In this document: positions 43,360 to 52,619 of the stretch, piece after piece
How the letters are laid out: each line of letters starts with the position of its first letter
How positions within the stretch are numbered: position 1 is the stretch's first letter
Source of the DNA: Phyllobacterium myrsinacearum
GTDB lineage: Bacteria > Pseudomonadota > Alphaproteobacteria > Rhizobiales > Rhizobiaceae
Length of the DNA stretch: 64,000 nt
Direction: 5' to 3'
NCBI RefSeq assembly: GCF_014138285.1
Contig: NZ_JACGXN010000002.1
Span: 1-64,000, forward strand
Translations under genes and position numbers: made by a program
Notes under the pieces: model-generated
What the model saw: the letters and a program-made list of their open reading frames with translations, nothing else
What the model was told of the DNA's origin: nothing
Databases searched by the model: none

Positions 43360-43704
43360 AATTTTTGCCTTTCATTGAGCTTAGCTGCGGATCCGGGGTG
43401 AACCCGTTGCTTTAACAACAATGGTCGCCCGTTAAGGTTCCCAAAGACCAAGCAAAGGGTCTTGGTGTCATGGAATATGAAAGACAGCATTCACGCTTTC
43501 CAGACGATGAAAGCATATCTACGCCAGATAACTGATAGCAGGCGTCAAAAAGACTTTGGGGGAAATCCCCTCGCCCCTTCCTCTTTTGCAAATGGTTTTC
43601 AATGTCAAACATATTGTTTGCATTGAGGTTTTCGGAACGCTATCCCGTCGCATTACTTGTGGCGGCAGCGATTGTTGCCGATACACCAAAAGCGGATCGC
43701 CTCA
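43360..43704. other. intergenic region between BA14K and the CDF gene
   Basis: About 345 bp, the divergent promoter region for both genes. No clear dyad, RNA gene or ECF promoter was found. GGAAC elements occur, but without a matching -10. Confidence 0.4.
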
Positions 43705-44595
43705 ATGGACAAGACCCTCAGACTTGCGATGGGAAGCATTGCCATCGGCCTTTTGGTTCTGGCACTCAAATACTTTGCTTACATTCTGACCGGAAGCATC
43801 GCGCTCTATTCTGACGCCCTTGAAAGCATCATCAATGTGGCAACTGCGATTGCGGCATTCTTCGCAATACGCCTGAGCGCCGTTCCAGCGGATGCCAATC
43901 ATCCCTATGGCCATCACAAGGCAGAATACCTTTCGGCCGTGCTCGAAGGTGTGCTGATTGTTGTGGCTGCACTGGCGATCCTGCGCGAGTCGTATTACGG
44001 TTTTCTGGCTCCGAAACCTTTGGATGCTCCATTTGAAGGTCTGATGATCAACGCCGCCGCGAGTGTCATCAATGCAATCTGGTGCAGCATTCTGTTCCGC
44101 TACGGCCGTCTTTGGCGCTCTCCGGCCCTTGTCGCGGACGCTCGGCATCTATGGACAGATGTGGTTACATCGGGCGGGGTACTGATTGGTGTAGGACTGG
44201 TTGCTGTCACGGGATGGCTGCAGCTGGACGCGGCCATTGCCGCGCTTGTAGCTCTCAACATTCTCTGGTCCGGATGGACCCTGATGCGGGAATCCATCGG
44301 AGGACTGATGGACGAAGCAGCACCATCCGAGATAGTCGCTCGCATCCGCGAGATCATTTCCACCCATGCGGAAGGCGCAATCGAGGCTCATGACCTTCGG
44401 ACCAGACAGGCCGGACGTGTGACCTTTATCGAATTCCACCTAGTGGTGCTCGGCACTATGAGTGTGACGGAATCTCATGTCATTTGCGACCGGATCGAAG
44501 CTACTCTTCATGCGGAAATCGAGGATTCCGTGGTCACAATTCACGTTGAACCCGAAGAGAAGGCCAAACACCACGGCGGTGTTCCGGTCCTGTGA
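43705..44595 (+). CDS. cation diffusion facilitator (CDF) transporter
   Basis: The 296-residue protein (ATG 43705) has six transmembrane helices and the metal-site motifs ALYSDALESIINV (helix 2) and DARHLWTDVVTSGGVLIGV (helix 5), where His-x3-Asp replaces the Asp-x3-Asp of iron/manganese types. HPYGHHKAEYLSA is the conserved loop. A C-terminal cytoplasmic metal-sensing domain ends in IHVEPEEKAKHHGG. It exports a divalent metal such as zinc in exchange for protons; specificity is inferred. Confidence 0.92.
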   Translation: MDKTLRLAMGSIAIGLLVLALKYFAYILTGSIALYSDALESIINVATAIAAFFAIRLSAVPADANHPYGHHKAEYLSAVLEGVLIVVAALAILRESYYGFLAPKPLDAPFEGLMINAAASVINAIWCSILFRYGRLWRSPALVADARHLWTDVVTSGGVLIGVGLVAVTGWLQLDAAIAALVALNILWSGWTLMRESIGGLMDEAAPSEIVARIREIISTHAEGAIEAHDLRTRQAGRVTFIEFHLVVLGTMSVTESHVICDRIEATLHAEIEDSVVTIHVEPEEKAKHHGGVPVL

Positions 44596-44729
44596 TGTTC
44601 CGCACATCAACAAACGGCGCCATTCAAAAACCAGAGTTTATCGTCAAATCGAACGCAGAGCCTTTCTACGTATGGAAATTCCATAAACGGCATCGATTGT
44701 CAGCGCTCTACCCGGCAATGACACAACCG

Positions 44730-45407
44730 TTATGTATTAACATCCGTTTCAACGTGACTGACCGTGGGCAAGCTTTTAATGCGGCCAACAATCCGATTTA
44801 GAGCTTGAGGAGAAAGCCTCACAAACATGATCTCGACATCATCAACATCTTCAGTACCGCTGGGTTGAACGATGAATTGTTTAATGAGAGATTTTTGAGC
44901 GCCAGCAACATCGCCAATGACATCCACCGATATTGAACCGCGTTTGGCGCTGATGAGGATTTTGTGCGTTTGGGTGCGGCTGCGAAACCGTTCTTCCAAA
45001 GGTTTTATCCCTGCCAGGATCAACAGAATGATCACCGTGGCAGCAAAGCCAGCAAGATAAAGTCCGCCGCCAACGGCAAGGCCAATGCTCGCAACGCCCC
45101 AGAGGCTTGCGGCCGTCGTTAGCCCGCGAACGACTTCTCCACGCAACAAAATTGTACCTGCACCTAAAAACCCTACCCCCGTTATGACCTGAGCAGCGAT
45201 ACGTGAAGGATCAAGAACGACATGTGGCGATCCCAAAACGTCAGCAAAACCAAAGGCAGAAACGAGCATTGCGAGACAAGCGCCAACGGCAACCAGCATG
45301 TGTGTTCGAAGTCCAGCGGCCCAAAGCAGCCTCTCCCGCTCAAAGCCAACCAGACTACCCAAAACAGCTGCAAGCAAAAGGCGGAGAACCATTTCGTAGT
45401 CGGTCAA
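44730..45407 (-). CDS. MgtC/SapB family membrane protein
   Basis: The protein has the MgtC core, LLLAAVLGSLVGFERERLLWAAGLRTHMLVAVG, then AAQVITGVGFLGAGTI and RGLTTAASLWGVASIGLAVG, forming five helices. A cytoplasmic C-terminal ACT-like domain follows. MgtC proteins affect magnesium homeostasis and intracellular survival; some inhibit the F-ATPase. TTG 45407 has a GGAG site; ATG 45392 has none, and the frame is open to 45533. Confidence 0.88.
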   Translation of the reverse strand: MTDYEMVLRLLLAAVLGSLVGFERERLLWAAGLRTHMLVAVGACLAMLVSAFGFADVLGSPHVVLDPSRIAAQVITGVGFLGAGTILLRGEVVRGLTTAASLWGVASIGLAVGGGLYLAGFAATVIILLILAGIKPLEERFRSRTQTHKILISAKRGSISVDVIGDVAGAQKSLIKQFIVQPSGTEDVDDVEIMFVRLSPQALNRIVGRIKSLPTVSHVETDVNT

Positions 45408-45719
45408 GATTATCTCGCTCCATGTTTTTGCAGAATATTTCCAATCCTCGGCGAAACGCCATGCCGACGCATGGCCGTCATGCCAGTCATTTTTATAGAG
45501 CTTTTTCTGATTGATCTTCTCAAATCGCTGCATCGTCCAAGTTTTTTGATTCCGGCAAGAACCGGTACACCAAAAAACAGCCGACGGCGCAATTCTAAGC
45601 GAGCAAGGAGCTACGCGGGTCTGATGGTTGCCTCACACTAACACACTAACGAACCTTCATATTGGCAGATAACTGGACTTGAGCTTCAGAGGATATGGTC
45701 CGTATAACCTGATGAGCAT

Positions 45720-46397
45720 TCAGTTGTCCGCTCCTCGCAGCAAGTCCAATATTGTATTCTTGAGTTCTGAAGGGCTGTTGATCAACGCATCGGCTCCCGC
45801 CAATTCGAGTTCCTCCCTGCTGCCATAACCCCAAGCAACACCGATCGCTTTCATATTGTTGGCGTGCGCCCCGGAAATATCATACTTGCGATCTCCAACC
45901 ATAATGCATTTGTCCGGGTTAAGCTGGTTTTGTTTCAGGATATGCGCGATCAACTCGGGCTTGTGATCTGTAACAACACCGGGTTCAGAACCATAAATTC
46001 CAGTAAATATGTCACTTTGTTCGAGATTTTGCAGAATTCTTCGAGCGTAGAAGACGCGCTTTGATGTAGCCAGAAACAGTCTCACACCCGTATCACGAAG
46101 GGAGCTCAGCGCTGCCGGGATCCCATCATAAAGCGTGCTCATGAGCAGCCCCTGAGCACTGTAGTCGCTTCGATAGGCATCAACCGCGTCAGAGATGCGA
46201 CTGTCACCATAGGGTTCGAGCAAATATCGCATCCCGTCTTCGATAGGAGGGCCGATTATCGATTGAATATCCATTACTTCGGGCGGCTCGTGCCCGAGTG
46301 CACGCAGCGCCGCGCGACAGCTGGATACAATACCGGGTTGAGAGTCGATTAATGTGCCGTCGAGGTCCAGAAGAACAGAAAGGTCAGAGTTTGGCAT
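45720..46397 (-). CDS. HAD-family hydrolase (phosphoglycolate phosphatase-like)
   Basis: From ATG 46397 (AGGAAA site) the 225-residue protein has HAD motif I VLLDLDGTLIDS, motif II FLATSKR, motif III K (DHKPELIAHIL) and motif IV MVGDRKYDISGAHAN. The alpha-helical cap inserted after motif I is of the beta-phosphoglucomutase/Gph type. It removes phosphate from a small metabolite. The best guess is 2-phosphoglycolate or a nucleotide, and it is uncertain. Confidence 0.88.
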   Translation of the reverse strand: MPNSDLSVLLDLDGTLIDSQPGIVSSCRAALRALGHEPPEVMDIQSIIGPPIEDGMRYLLEPYGDSRISDAVDAYRSDYSAQGLLMSTLYDGIPAALSSLRDTGVRLFLATSKRVFYARRILQNLEQSDIFTGIYGSEPGVVTDHKPELIAHILKQNQLNPDKCIMVGDRKYDISGAHANNMKAIGVAWGYGSREELELAGADALINSPSELKNTILDLLRGADN

Positions 46398-46699
46398 TTG
46401 GATGGGGTTTCCTGTCAGTTTCCTCTTCCTGTACCTGCAAAAGACGCCAACAGTCACCCACAATTCTAGTTCCAGTTCCCCCTAGTTCCGATCCGCATGG
46501 CAGCGACAGGGATAGCGAATCCTAGGTCGTATACTCATAAATCTGGTTGAAATGGTGTGAGGCCATTTGTTCGGATACGAGGAGCATGGTGCAGATATCA
46601 ATCTGCGCATGCATCTTTGGGCCCGGCCAGAGGCCGGAACATGCGCGGTATCTCTTGCCGTCTCAGGTGCCATTTCGACCAGATTTGTGAATGCACAAC
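46398..46699. other. intergenic region
   Basis: About 300 bp upstream of the HAD gene and downstream of the DMT transporter. CTAGTTCC occurs twice near 46460-46490, but no convincing operator or RNA was found. Confidence 0.35.
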
Positions 46700-47581
46700 C
46701 TAAAACATCGCAGGATCAAGTTTCGCTCTTCGTCCAAGTGTTCCGGCAATCAGGTGCACGCAAACCGCAATAAAGACAATCACCGCGCCCATAATCGTGC
46801 TTGCCCCAGGTGTTTCGTTGAATGCCAGCCAAACCCAAAGCGGCGCAAGGGGAGCGTCTAACGATCCAATCAAGGCTGTTTCAATTGCGGGAAGATGCCG
46901 GGCACCCAGCGTAAAAAGCGCCAGACCAACGGCCGAATTAACAACACCAAACAGGGCCAGGATCAAAAGCTCATGCCCAGTAATTGCAAGCGGATCACCG
47001 ACTGGCCAGCAGACCAATCCACTGAGCAAAGCCGACACACAGGCGGCAGGCATGATCGGGATATTCTGAAATCGCCGTGCGATAACCATTATGATGGCCA
47101 TACAGACTGTGAGTCCAAACGCCAGGATGTCGCCCAGCAATCCACCTTCCACCCCCAGTCCCATCATCAGCATCACACCAGCAAGGGCGAACAAACTTGC
47201 AATGATGGCACTGCGCGTAGGCCGCTCGCCAAGAACAACCCAACTTAAACCGGCAGCAACGAACGGGACCGTCGCGTAAATGACGGCTCCATGCGCGACC
47301 GTTGTGTGCCGGAGCGACGTGATGAAAAAGATCATTCCAATCGCGGAAACGACCGCGAACATCCATCCCGGAAAACCCATTGAACGAAATGCCTGCCAAC
47401 TTCGGCGGCCTTCCAATGCGAAAATCACCAAGGCTACTGCAATCGCCCCGAAGATGCCGCGCCACGCCAACATCGTCCAGCTATCCAAGGGAATAAGCCG
47501 TGTGAAAAATCCGGCAGTGCTCCAAGCGACCGCAGAACCTGTAACAAATACCAATCCCAGTCGATATCCCACGGCGCTCAT
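46700..47581 (-). CDS. DMT-superfamily (EamA) transporter
   Basis: The 293-residue protein has ten predicted transmembrane helices in two EamA repeats. The first includes FTRLIPLDSWTMLAWRGIFG and the second DAPLAPLWVWLAFNETPGAS. Helix-end motifs such as ATVPFVAAGLSWVVLGERPT are typical. It probably exports a small metabolite or drug; the substrate is unknown. Confidence 0.9.
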   Translation of the reverse strand: MSAVGYRLGLVFVTGSAVAWSTAGFFTRLIPLDSWTMLAWRGIFGAIAVALVIFALEGRRSWQAFRSMGFPGWMFAVVSAIGMIFFITSLRHTTVAHGAVIYATVPFVAAGLSWVVLGERPTRSAIIASLFALAGVMLMMGLGVEGGLLGDILAFGLTVCMAIIMVIARRFQNIPIMPAACVSALLSGLVCWPVGDPLAITGHELLILALFGVVNSAVGLALFTLGARHLPAIETALIGSLDAPLAPLWVWLAFNETPGASTIMGAVIVFIAVCVHLIAGTLGRRAKLDPAMF

Positions 47582-47751
47582 TGATCTGCCTCTGATTGAA
47601 CAGAGACACTATAGATCTGCTGCTGACATCATCCTGTCAGGAAACAACGGGTTTTTAAATTGGATTTCCCGCTTCCAGGACGAGGATGTGAGCCACATCG
47701 AACTGCTTTTTCCTTTTACGGGAAACAAAGAATTCCTGATCGAAAAAAGGT

Positions 47752-48597
47752 TCACAACATTTCCAGCGGCACCCTGTTTGTGGGGCGTCTGAACGCGCGG
47801 TCCAAAGCATTCAGGTGTGCGGGTGTCAGCTCAAGATCTGCCGCCAGCCGATTGCTACGTATATGTTCGGGATTGCTGGACTTTGGAATAGCGATAACGC
47901 CGTCATGGCTCAGGACCCAGCCAAGCGCCACTGCCGCTGCGGTTGTTTCCAACTCCTGCGCGATACCGGTCAAACTTGGATGGTTCAGCAACCTTCCCTG
48001 CTCGATCGGCGAATAAGCCATCAATGGAATGCTCCGCGAACTGCACCAGGGCATCAATGCCACCTCGGGGCCGCGCCGTTTCAGATTGTAGAGTATCTGG
48101 TTGACCGAAACAGCAGCGCCACCTGCAACCGCATCCAGATCTTCCATGTCATCAATGTCAAAATTGCTTACCCCCCAGCTGCGAATCTTGCCGGACTCCA
48201 TCAGGGTCTCAAAGGCCGCAACTGTTTCCTCCAGGGCATAGCCGCCACGCCAGTGCAAAAGGTAGAGATCAATGACATCGGTCTGCAATCTGCGCAGACT
48301 TTGCTCGCAGGCCTTGATGGTGCCATCCCGGGAGGCGTTGGATGGAAGAACTTTGCTCACAACAAAAACGCTGTCGCGTTGTCCTCGGATTGCCTCTGCC
48401 ACCACTTCTTCGGCACCGCCGCTGGCATACATTTCCGCCGTGTCGATCAAGCTCATTCCAAGATCAATGCCGAGCTTAAGCGCATCTGCTTCTTCGGTGC
48501 GTCTACGGGCATCGTCTCCCATGTACCAGGTTCCCTGTCCAAGCGCGGGTACTTTTGATCCGGAAGGCAGCGTTACTGTAGATATAACAGTCATCAT
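47752..48597 (-). CDS. aldo/keto reductase
   Basis: The (beta/alpha)8 NADPH-dependent reductase fold is clear: GQGTWYMGDD, catalytic Asp-Tyr in IDTAEMYASGGAEE, Lys in VFVVSKVLPSNAS, His in LYLLHWRGG, and the cofactor segment AIPKSSNPEHIRSN. ATG 48597 (or 48594) follows an AAGGAAAC site. Length is 281 aa, as usual. It reduces an aldehyde or ketone; the substrate cannot be told. Confidence 0.93.
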   Translation of the reverse strand: MMTVISTVTLPSGSKVPALGQGTWYMGDDARRRTEEADALKLGIDLGMSLIDTAEMYASGGAEEVVAEAIRGQRDSVFVVSKVLPSNASRDGTIKACEQSLRRLQTDVIDLYLLHWRGGYALEETVAAFETLMESGKIRSWGVSNFDIDDMEDLDAVAGGAAVSVNQILYNLKRRGPEVALMPWCSSRSIPLMAYSPIEQGRLLNHPSLTGIAQELETTAAAVALGWVLSHDGVIAIPKSSNPEHIRSNRLAADLELTPAHLNALDRAFRRPTNRVPLEML

Positions 48598-48810
48598 GTT
48601 TCCTTGGTGTCTGGCCTCTTTGGGCACGCCCTACTTTAAGGTAATTCTTCGCCTGACCGCAGCCTTCGCTTCGGCTTCCCTCTCAACTGGTCTCCTGCCG
48701 TCGAATGTCACGACTGCGGTTCGCGACCAGCAGAAATGCCGTTTCCCCAATCGATACTCGCTTCATGTCATTGCTCCCGGGCGCGCGCAGGTTGCCGCTG
48801 AGCAAGCCCC

Positions 48811-49851
48811 TCATTCAAGAGGGTTGATGCGCTCGATGATGAGCGGATCATGCTCATCTTTCGGGAATACCGGGAGGCTGGAGCTGGAAACACCCAACCC
48901 GCACGCGATCACTTCCGGAGAGAATCCGTTAGCAACAGCCCGATAACCGATATCGCCTGGAATGCTCTGGTCGAAGAAGATGAGAATATGCAACGTCTCC
49001 GCTCCGAGATTTTCGATGTGATGCGGGTAGGCTCTGGGAATGAAATACGTATCGCCCGCATGAATCTCATAGGTATCGGACGAACCATCAGGATCGAGAA
49101 TGGTCATCCTGCCGTGACCTTCAACGACGTAGCCCAGTTCGGCGGTTTCAGGATGCCAATGGGGTTCACGCATTCCCTGATCGGTAATGCGCACTGAAAA
49201 CATCGCTAGATTACTGAGGATGGGCCATGCATCGGATTTGGCAGTATGGGCTGAGCCGGCGGCAGAAAAGGTCGCCGGGGCAACGCTTTCGACACCATAC
49301 TTGTACAGGCTATTGTCTGTGACGATCCCAGGCTCCTGAGATGCTTCAGTCACTTCAAAGATTGCCATGTCGTTATGGCGGATGCGGTTCGAGCGCCGCA
49401 AGGCGTCAGCGTTTGTGTTGAACGTGTTTCCCAGCACTGCGTCCGACATGACATCAAATGAACCTGAGAGCCCGAAGTCTTCCGGCAGTTCATGCGAGAA
49501 GGTCAATATGAACTCCGCTTCACTGTCACCTGTGTTGTGGATGCTGTGAATTGTGCCGGACGGAAAGAAGAACATCTCGCCCTTGCCCACGACAAACATG
49601 TTCTGCTGCCCATGATTTTGCACGATGGTGATCAGTGCGCTGCCCCGCAAACAATACCCGAGTTCATTGGCATTGGCGTGCCAATGCGGTTCCCGGGTCG
49701 CATTCGGTGCGAGCAGAAGACGCCGGACAGACATCCGCCGCAGCAGGGGGAGCCGATTCTTGTCAATTGAGGTAATCGAACCCGCCGCGTTTTCGAAATC
49801 GGCGACTTGCCCGGACAGTGATATCACGTGTTTGGATGCTGCAGTTGTCAT
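48811..49851 (-). CDS. bicupin, oxalate decarboxylase-like
   Basis: Two cupin domains are present, each with manganese-site motifs: REPHWHANANELGYCLRG with FPSGTIHSIHN in the first, and REPHWHPETAELGYVVEG with IPRAYPHHIEN in the second. This duplicated EPHWHxxxxE pattern matches oxalate decarboxylase/oxidase-type bicupins. The acid of the decarboxylase lid (SENS/ST motif) is not obvious, so activity could be oxalate-related or another carboxylic-acid reaction. No signal peptide, so it should be cytoplasmic. Confidence 0.85.
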   Translation of the reverse strand: MTTAASKHVISLSGQVADFENAAGSITSIDKNRLPLLRRMSVRRLLLAPNATREPHWHANANELGYCLRGSALITIVQNHGQQNMFVVGKGEMFFFPSGTIHSIHNTGDSEAEFILTFSHELPEDFGLSGSFDVMSDAVLGNTFNTNADALRRSNRIRHNDMAIFEVTEASQEPGIVTDNSLYKYGVESVAPATFSAAGSAHTAKSDAWPILSNLAMFSVRITDQGMREPHWHPETAELGYVVEGHGRMTILDPDGSSDTYEIHAGDTYFIPRAYPHHIENLGAETLHILIFFDQSIPGDIGYRAVANGFSPEVIACGLGVSSSSLPVFPKDEHDPLIIERINPLE

Positions 49852-49952
49852 TGCCTGACGTCTCCGAGAGTACTGGTTGCCTGGAGCCCAACGTAGGCCA
49901 TTTCGTTCACAAGATAACGCTTCAGGATGTCAAGCGTCAGGAGGCAACGCCG

Positions 49953-50948
49953 CTATTCCTGAGATATTTTCGGGGCCAGCCGTGCCAGCGCTGCACCGAT
50001 CACCCTTTGCAATGCCGGGCGCGCAGGGGCGAAAAACGTTGTTCCGGTCAGTGGCGTCGAGACGTCCAGCAACCTGTCATACGATCCAACGGGGTCCCCG
50101 ACGTACATGCGCCGCAGCATCTCCTCGATTACCCACAGATGGCGGGCATATCCAATGAAATAAGTCCCGAACTCCTGCCGCCCGGGCTGACCGAACGGCA
50201 TGTTGTCACGCAGGATGTCGCATTCATTACCGTCTGCATCAACGATGGTTGCCAGCGATTTATGTGATTTTCGTGGCGCATCATCGTCGTCGATTTCAAC
50301 ATTGTCTATCTTGGTACGACCAATAATTGCTTCTTGAACGTGTGTTGGAATGGCTTTCCAGGCGTTGAGGTCATGCTGGTATTTTTGCACGACGACGTAA
50401 CTGCCACCTGCGAAGTCCGGATCCTCATCACCGATGAGAGCCGAAGCGGGCAAGTCGACGCCTGTAGGATTGGCAGTGCCGTCGACGAAACCTAGAAGGT
50501 CGCGTGAATCGAAATAGCGAAAACCTGAAACCTCGTCGATGACAGTAACACTTGTGCCGAGGCTATCGAGAAGCAGACGTTCGAACTCGAAACAGAGATC
50601 GGCACGCTCTGCCCGAATGTGAAATAACAGGTCTCCCGGCGTTGCGGGAGCCACGTGAACGGGCCCTTCGATGCGTGCGAACGGACGCAATTGAGTCGGC
50701 TGCCGATCCGGTGCGATCCGATTCCATGCAAGGTGGCCGATGCCAACCACACAGGAAAGCCGTCCCGAGAGGTCCCGGAATCCGACAGTCTTGATGAGAT
50801 CATCAATCCCATCAAGGGCCGAGCATGCCTGCTCGAGTGCCGTCGGATTGTCTTTGACAGTCACTACGAGAAAAATAGCTGATTGTGATAATGGTGCATC
50901 AACGCTCTGTGCGTCGATCGGCACTCTGTCCCACTGTTGTTGAGGCAT
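49953..50948 (-). CDS. dye-decolorizing (DyP-type) peroxidase
   Basis: The 331-residue protein has the DyP signature GFVDGTANP (catalytic Asp) near residue 155 and a proximal His in the HVQEAIIGRTK or SHKSLA region. An essential Arg occurs in the GTYFIGYARHL segment. It matches the YfeX-like group and binds haem in the cytoplasm (no signal sequence). It oxidises phenolic or dye substrates with hydrogen peroxide; the natural substrate is unknown. Confidence 0.9.
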   Translation of the reverse strand: MPQQQWDRVPIDAQSVDAPLSQSAIFLVVTVKDNPTALEQACSALDGIDDLIKTVGFRDLSGRLSCVVGIGHLAWNRIAPDRQPTQLRPFARIEGPVHVAPATPGDLLFHIRAERADLCFEFERLLLDSLGTSVTVIDEVSGFRYFDSRDLLGFVDGTANPTGVDLPASALIGDEDPDFAGGSYVVVQKYQHDLNAWKAIPTHVQEAIIGRTKIDNVEIDDDDAPRKSHKSLATIVDADGNECDILRDNMPFGQPGRQEFGTYFIGYARHLWVIEEMLRRMYVGDPVGSYDRLLDVSTPLTGTTFFAPARPALQRVIGAALARLAPKISQE

Positions 50949-51102
50949 TCTTATCTTGCCCTCTCTAAAAGCCGCCGGCCTGGAATCGATATGAATCTGA
51001 CATCTGTTATGCCGACAATTCCAATGAAAGTATAAGAATTACTGCAAGTCACCAATTGCTGCCAGCAGATCGGTGACAGAGGTCCGTGCGATAAGCGGAA
51101 CT

Positions 51103-52464
51103 TCAAGCGTCGTGGCTTCGGCAGGCGGCGCGGGTGGCGGAAAATGCGTTCTGCGGACGCTGCAAGCCCAGACGATCACGCAATGTGCCGGGCTCATACT
51201 CAGTCCTGAACAAACCGCGCCTTTGCAATTCTGGCACCACGGTTTGCATGAAATTCATCCAATCCTCCGGGAGCAACGGAAACATCAAATTATATCCGTC
51301 GGCGGCTCCCGAAACGAACCAGGCTTCGAGTTGATCTGCGACTTGCGAAGGGGTTCCCACAACGAGAGGAACCGAACCGGTATTGGCGATCTTGCGTGCC
51401 AGCTGACGTATGGAAAGACCTTTATTGGCGTCGTCTTTCACCAGAGCAAGCCAGGTGCGCCAGCCATTGAACGTGCCCTCCTCAGGCAGATCCGGTATTG
51501 GCCCATCGAGCGGATAGAGGGACAGGTCCCGCCCCGCCCAGCTGGAAAGAAGATCGACTGCGACTTCATCAAGCATCAATGTCTCGAGATATTCCTGTTT
51601 TTCCTGCGCCTCGGATGCTGAAGCGCCGACGATCGGCAGAATACCGGGAAGGAGCTTGAGGCTTTCCGGTGCGCGGCCGAATTTCGCCAGGCGATTGTCA
51701 ATATCAGTGCGATAGGTCAGTCCTTCCGCCTCGCTGCGAATAACGGCAAAATGCACATCCGCATGCGCTGCAGCCAGATTCTTGCCCGCATCCGAAGACC
51801 CCGCCTGGACGATCACGGGATGGCCCTGCGGTGGCCGCGGTACGTTGAGCGGCCCTTTTACCTTGAAGTGCTTTCCCTGATGGTTGAGATAATGGACGCG
51901 TTCGCGGTTGGCAAACAGGCCGGTCTCCTTGGCGATGACGAGGGCGTCGTCTTCCCAGCTGTCCCATAATGCTTTGGCCACATCGAGGAACTCTGCGGCA
52001 CGCTCGTAGCGAACAGCGTGTTCGATATTGGAATCGCGACCAAAGTTGGCGGCTTCTTCCTCAAGCGCCGATGTCACCACATTCCATGCAACGCGGCCCT
52101 TGCTGATATGATCCATCGAAGCAAACATACGGGCAGTGTTGAACGGCTCGGTATAGGAACTCGAGGCCGTAACCATGAAGCCGATGTTCCTGGTGACAGC
52201 CGAAAGAGCAGATACCAGTGACAAAGGTTCGAGTCTGGGGTTGGCATAATGCGCAAGTCCACTGCCATGGGTATCCCATACACCAAGATGGTCAGCGATG
52301 AAGATCGTATCGAGTTTGGCACACTCTGCGGCTTCCACAAGGCGGCGATAGTAGTCCAAATCAAGAAATTCGCGATCGGGTGCACGCGGGTGCCGCCACG
52401 ACAGACGATGATCTCCCTGCGGATTGAAGAAGAACGCGGCTAAAATCATATGTCGACGCGGCAT
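51103..52464 (-). CDS. LLM-class FMN-dependent monooxygenase (NtaA/SnaA/DszA family)
   Basis: The protein begins ILAAFFFNPQGDHRLSWRHPRAP and has the TIM-barrel features of nitrilotriacetate monooxygenase-like enzymes: FIADHLGVWDTHGS, TASSSYTEPFNTARMFASMDHIS with GRVAWNVVTS, HPVIVQAGSSDAG and LVVGTPSQVADQLE. It uses FMNH2 and oxygen to attack an organic substrate, often a sulphonate or aminopolycarboxylate. ATG 52464 has an AGGAAG site; the frame is open to 52497. It is divergent from the LysR gene at 52620, which likely controls it. Confidence 0.92.
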   Translation of the reverse strand: MPRRHMILAAFFFNPQGDHRLSWRHPRAPDREFLDLDYYRRLVEAAECAKLDTIFIADHLGVWDTHGSGLAHYANPRLEPLSLVSALSAVTRNIGFMVTASSSYTEPFNTARMFASMDHISKGRVAWNVVTSALEEEAANFGRDSNIEHAVRYERAAEFLDVAKALWDSWEDDALVIAKETGLFANRERVHYLNHQGKHFKVKGPLNVPRPPQGHPVIVQAGSSDAGKNLAAAHADVHFAVIRSEAEGLTYRTDIDNRLAKFGRAPESLKLLPGILPIVGASASEAQEKQEYLETLMLDEVAVDLLSSWAGRDLSLYPLDGPIPDLPEEGTFNGWRTWLALVKDDANKGLSIRQLARKIANTGSVPLVVGTPSQVADQLEAWFVSGAADGYNLMFPLLPEDWMNFMQTVVPELQRRGLFRTEYEPGTLRDRLGLQRPQNAFSATRAACRSHDA

Positions 52465-52586
52465 CTCAGATCTTCCTTTAGCGGGTGTTTCATTCATCGC
52501 GCCTGCCCCGGAAGAGCCGTCTTCTGCGCCGACTGTTTAAAATAAGCAGAACATTGTCTTTTCAAAAGAGATGATTTCTGCAAAAT

Positions 52587-52605
52587 AGATAAGCTTAACT
52601 TATCT
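52587..52605. promoter_or_regulatory. LysR-type operator between the monooxygenase and LysR genes
   Basis: AGATAAG-CTTAA-CTTATCT is a perfect 7-bp inverted repeat containing the LysR-type T-N11-A core. It lies 15 bp before the LysR start and upstream of the divergent monooxygenase gene. Confidence 0.65.
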
Positions 52606-52619
52606 TATTCGGCGGCACG

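Noticed and set aside
48683-48766. Possible 27-aa minus-strand ORF between the bicupin and aldo/keto reductase genes
   Set aside because: It has a GGGAG site but no recognisable sequence or other support; probably chance.
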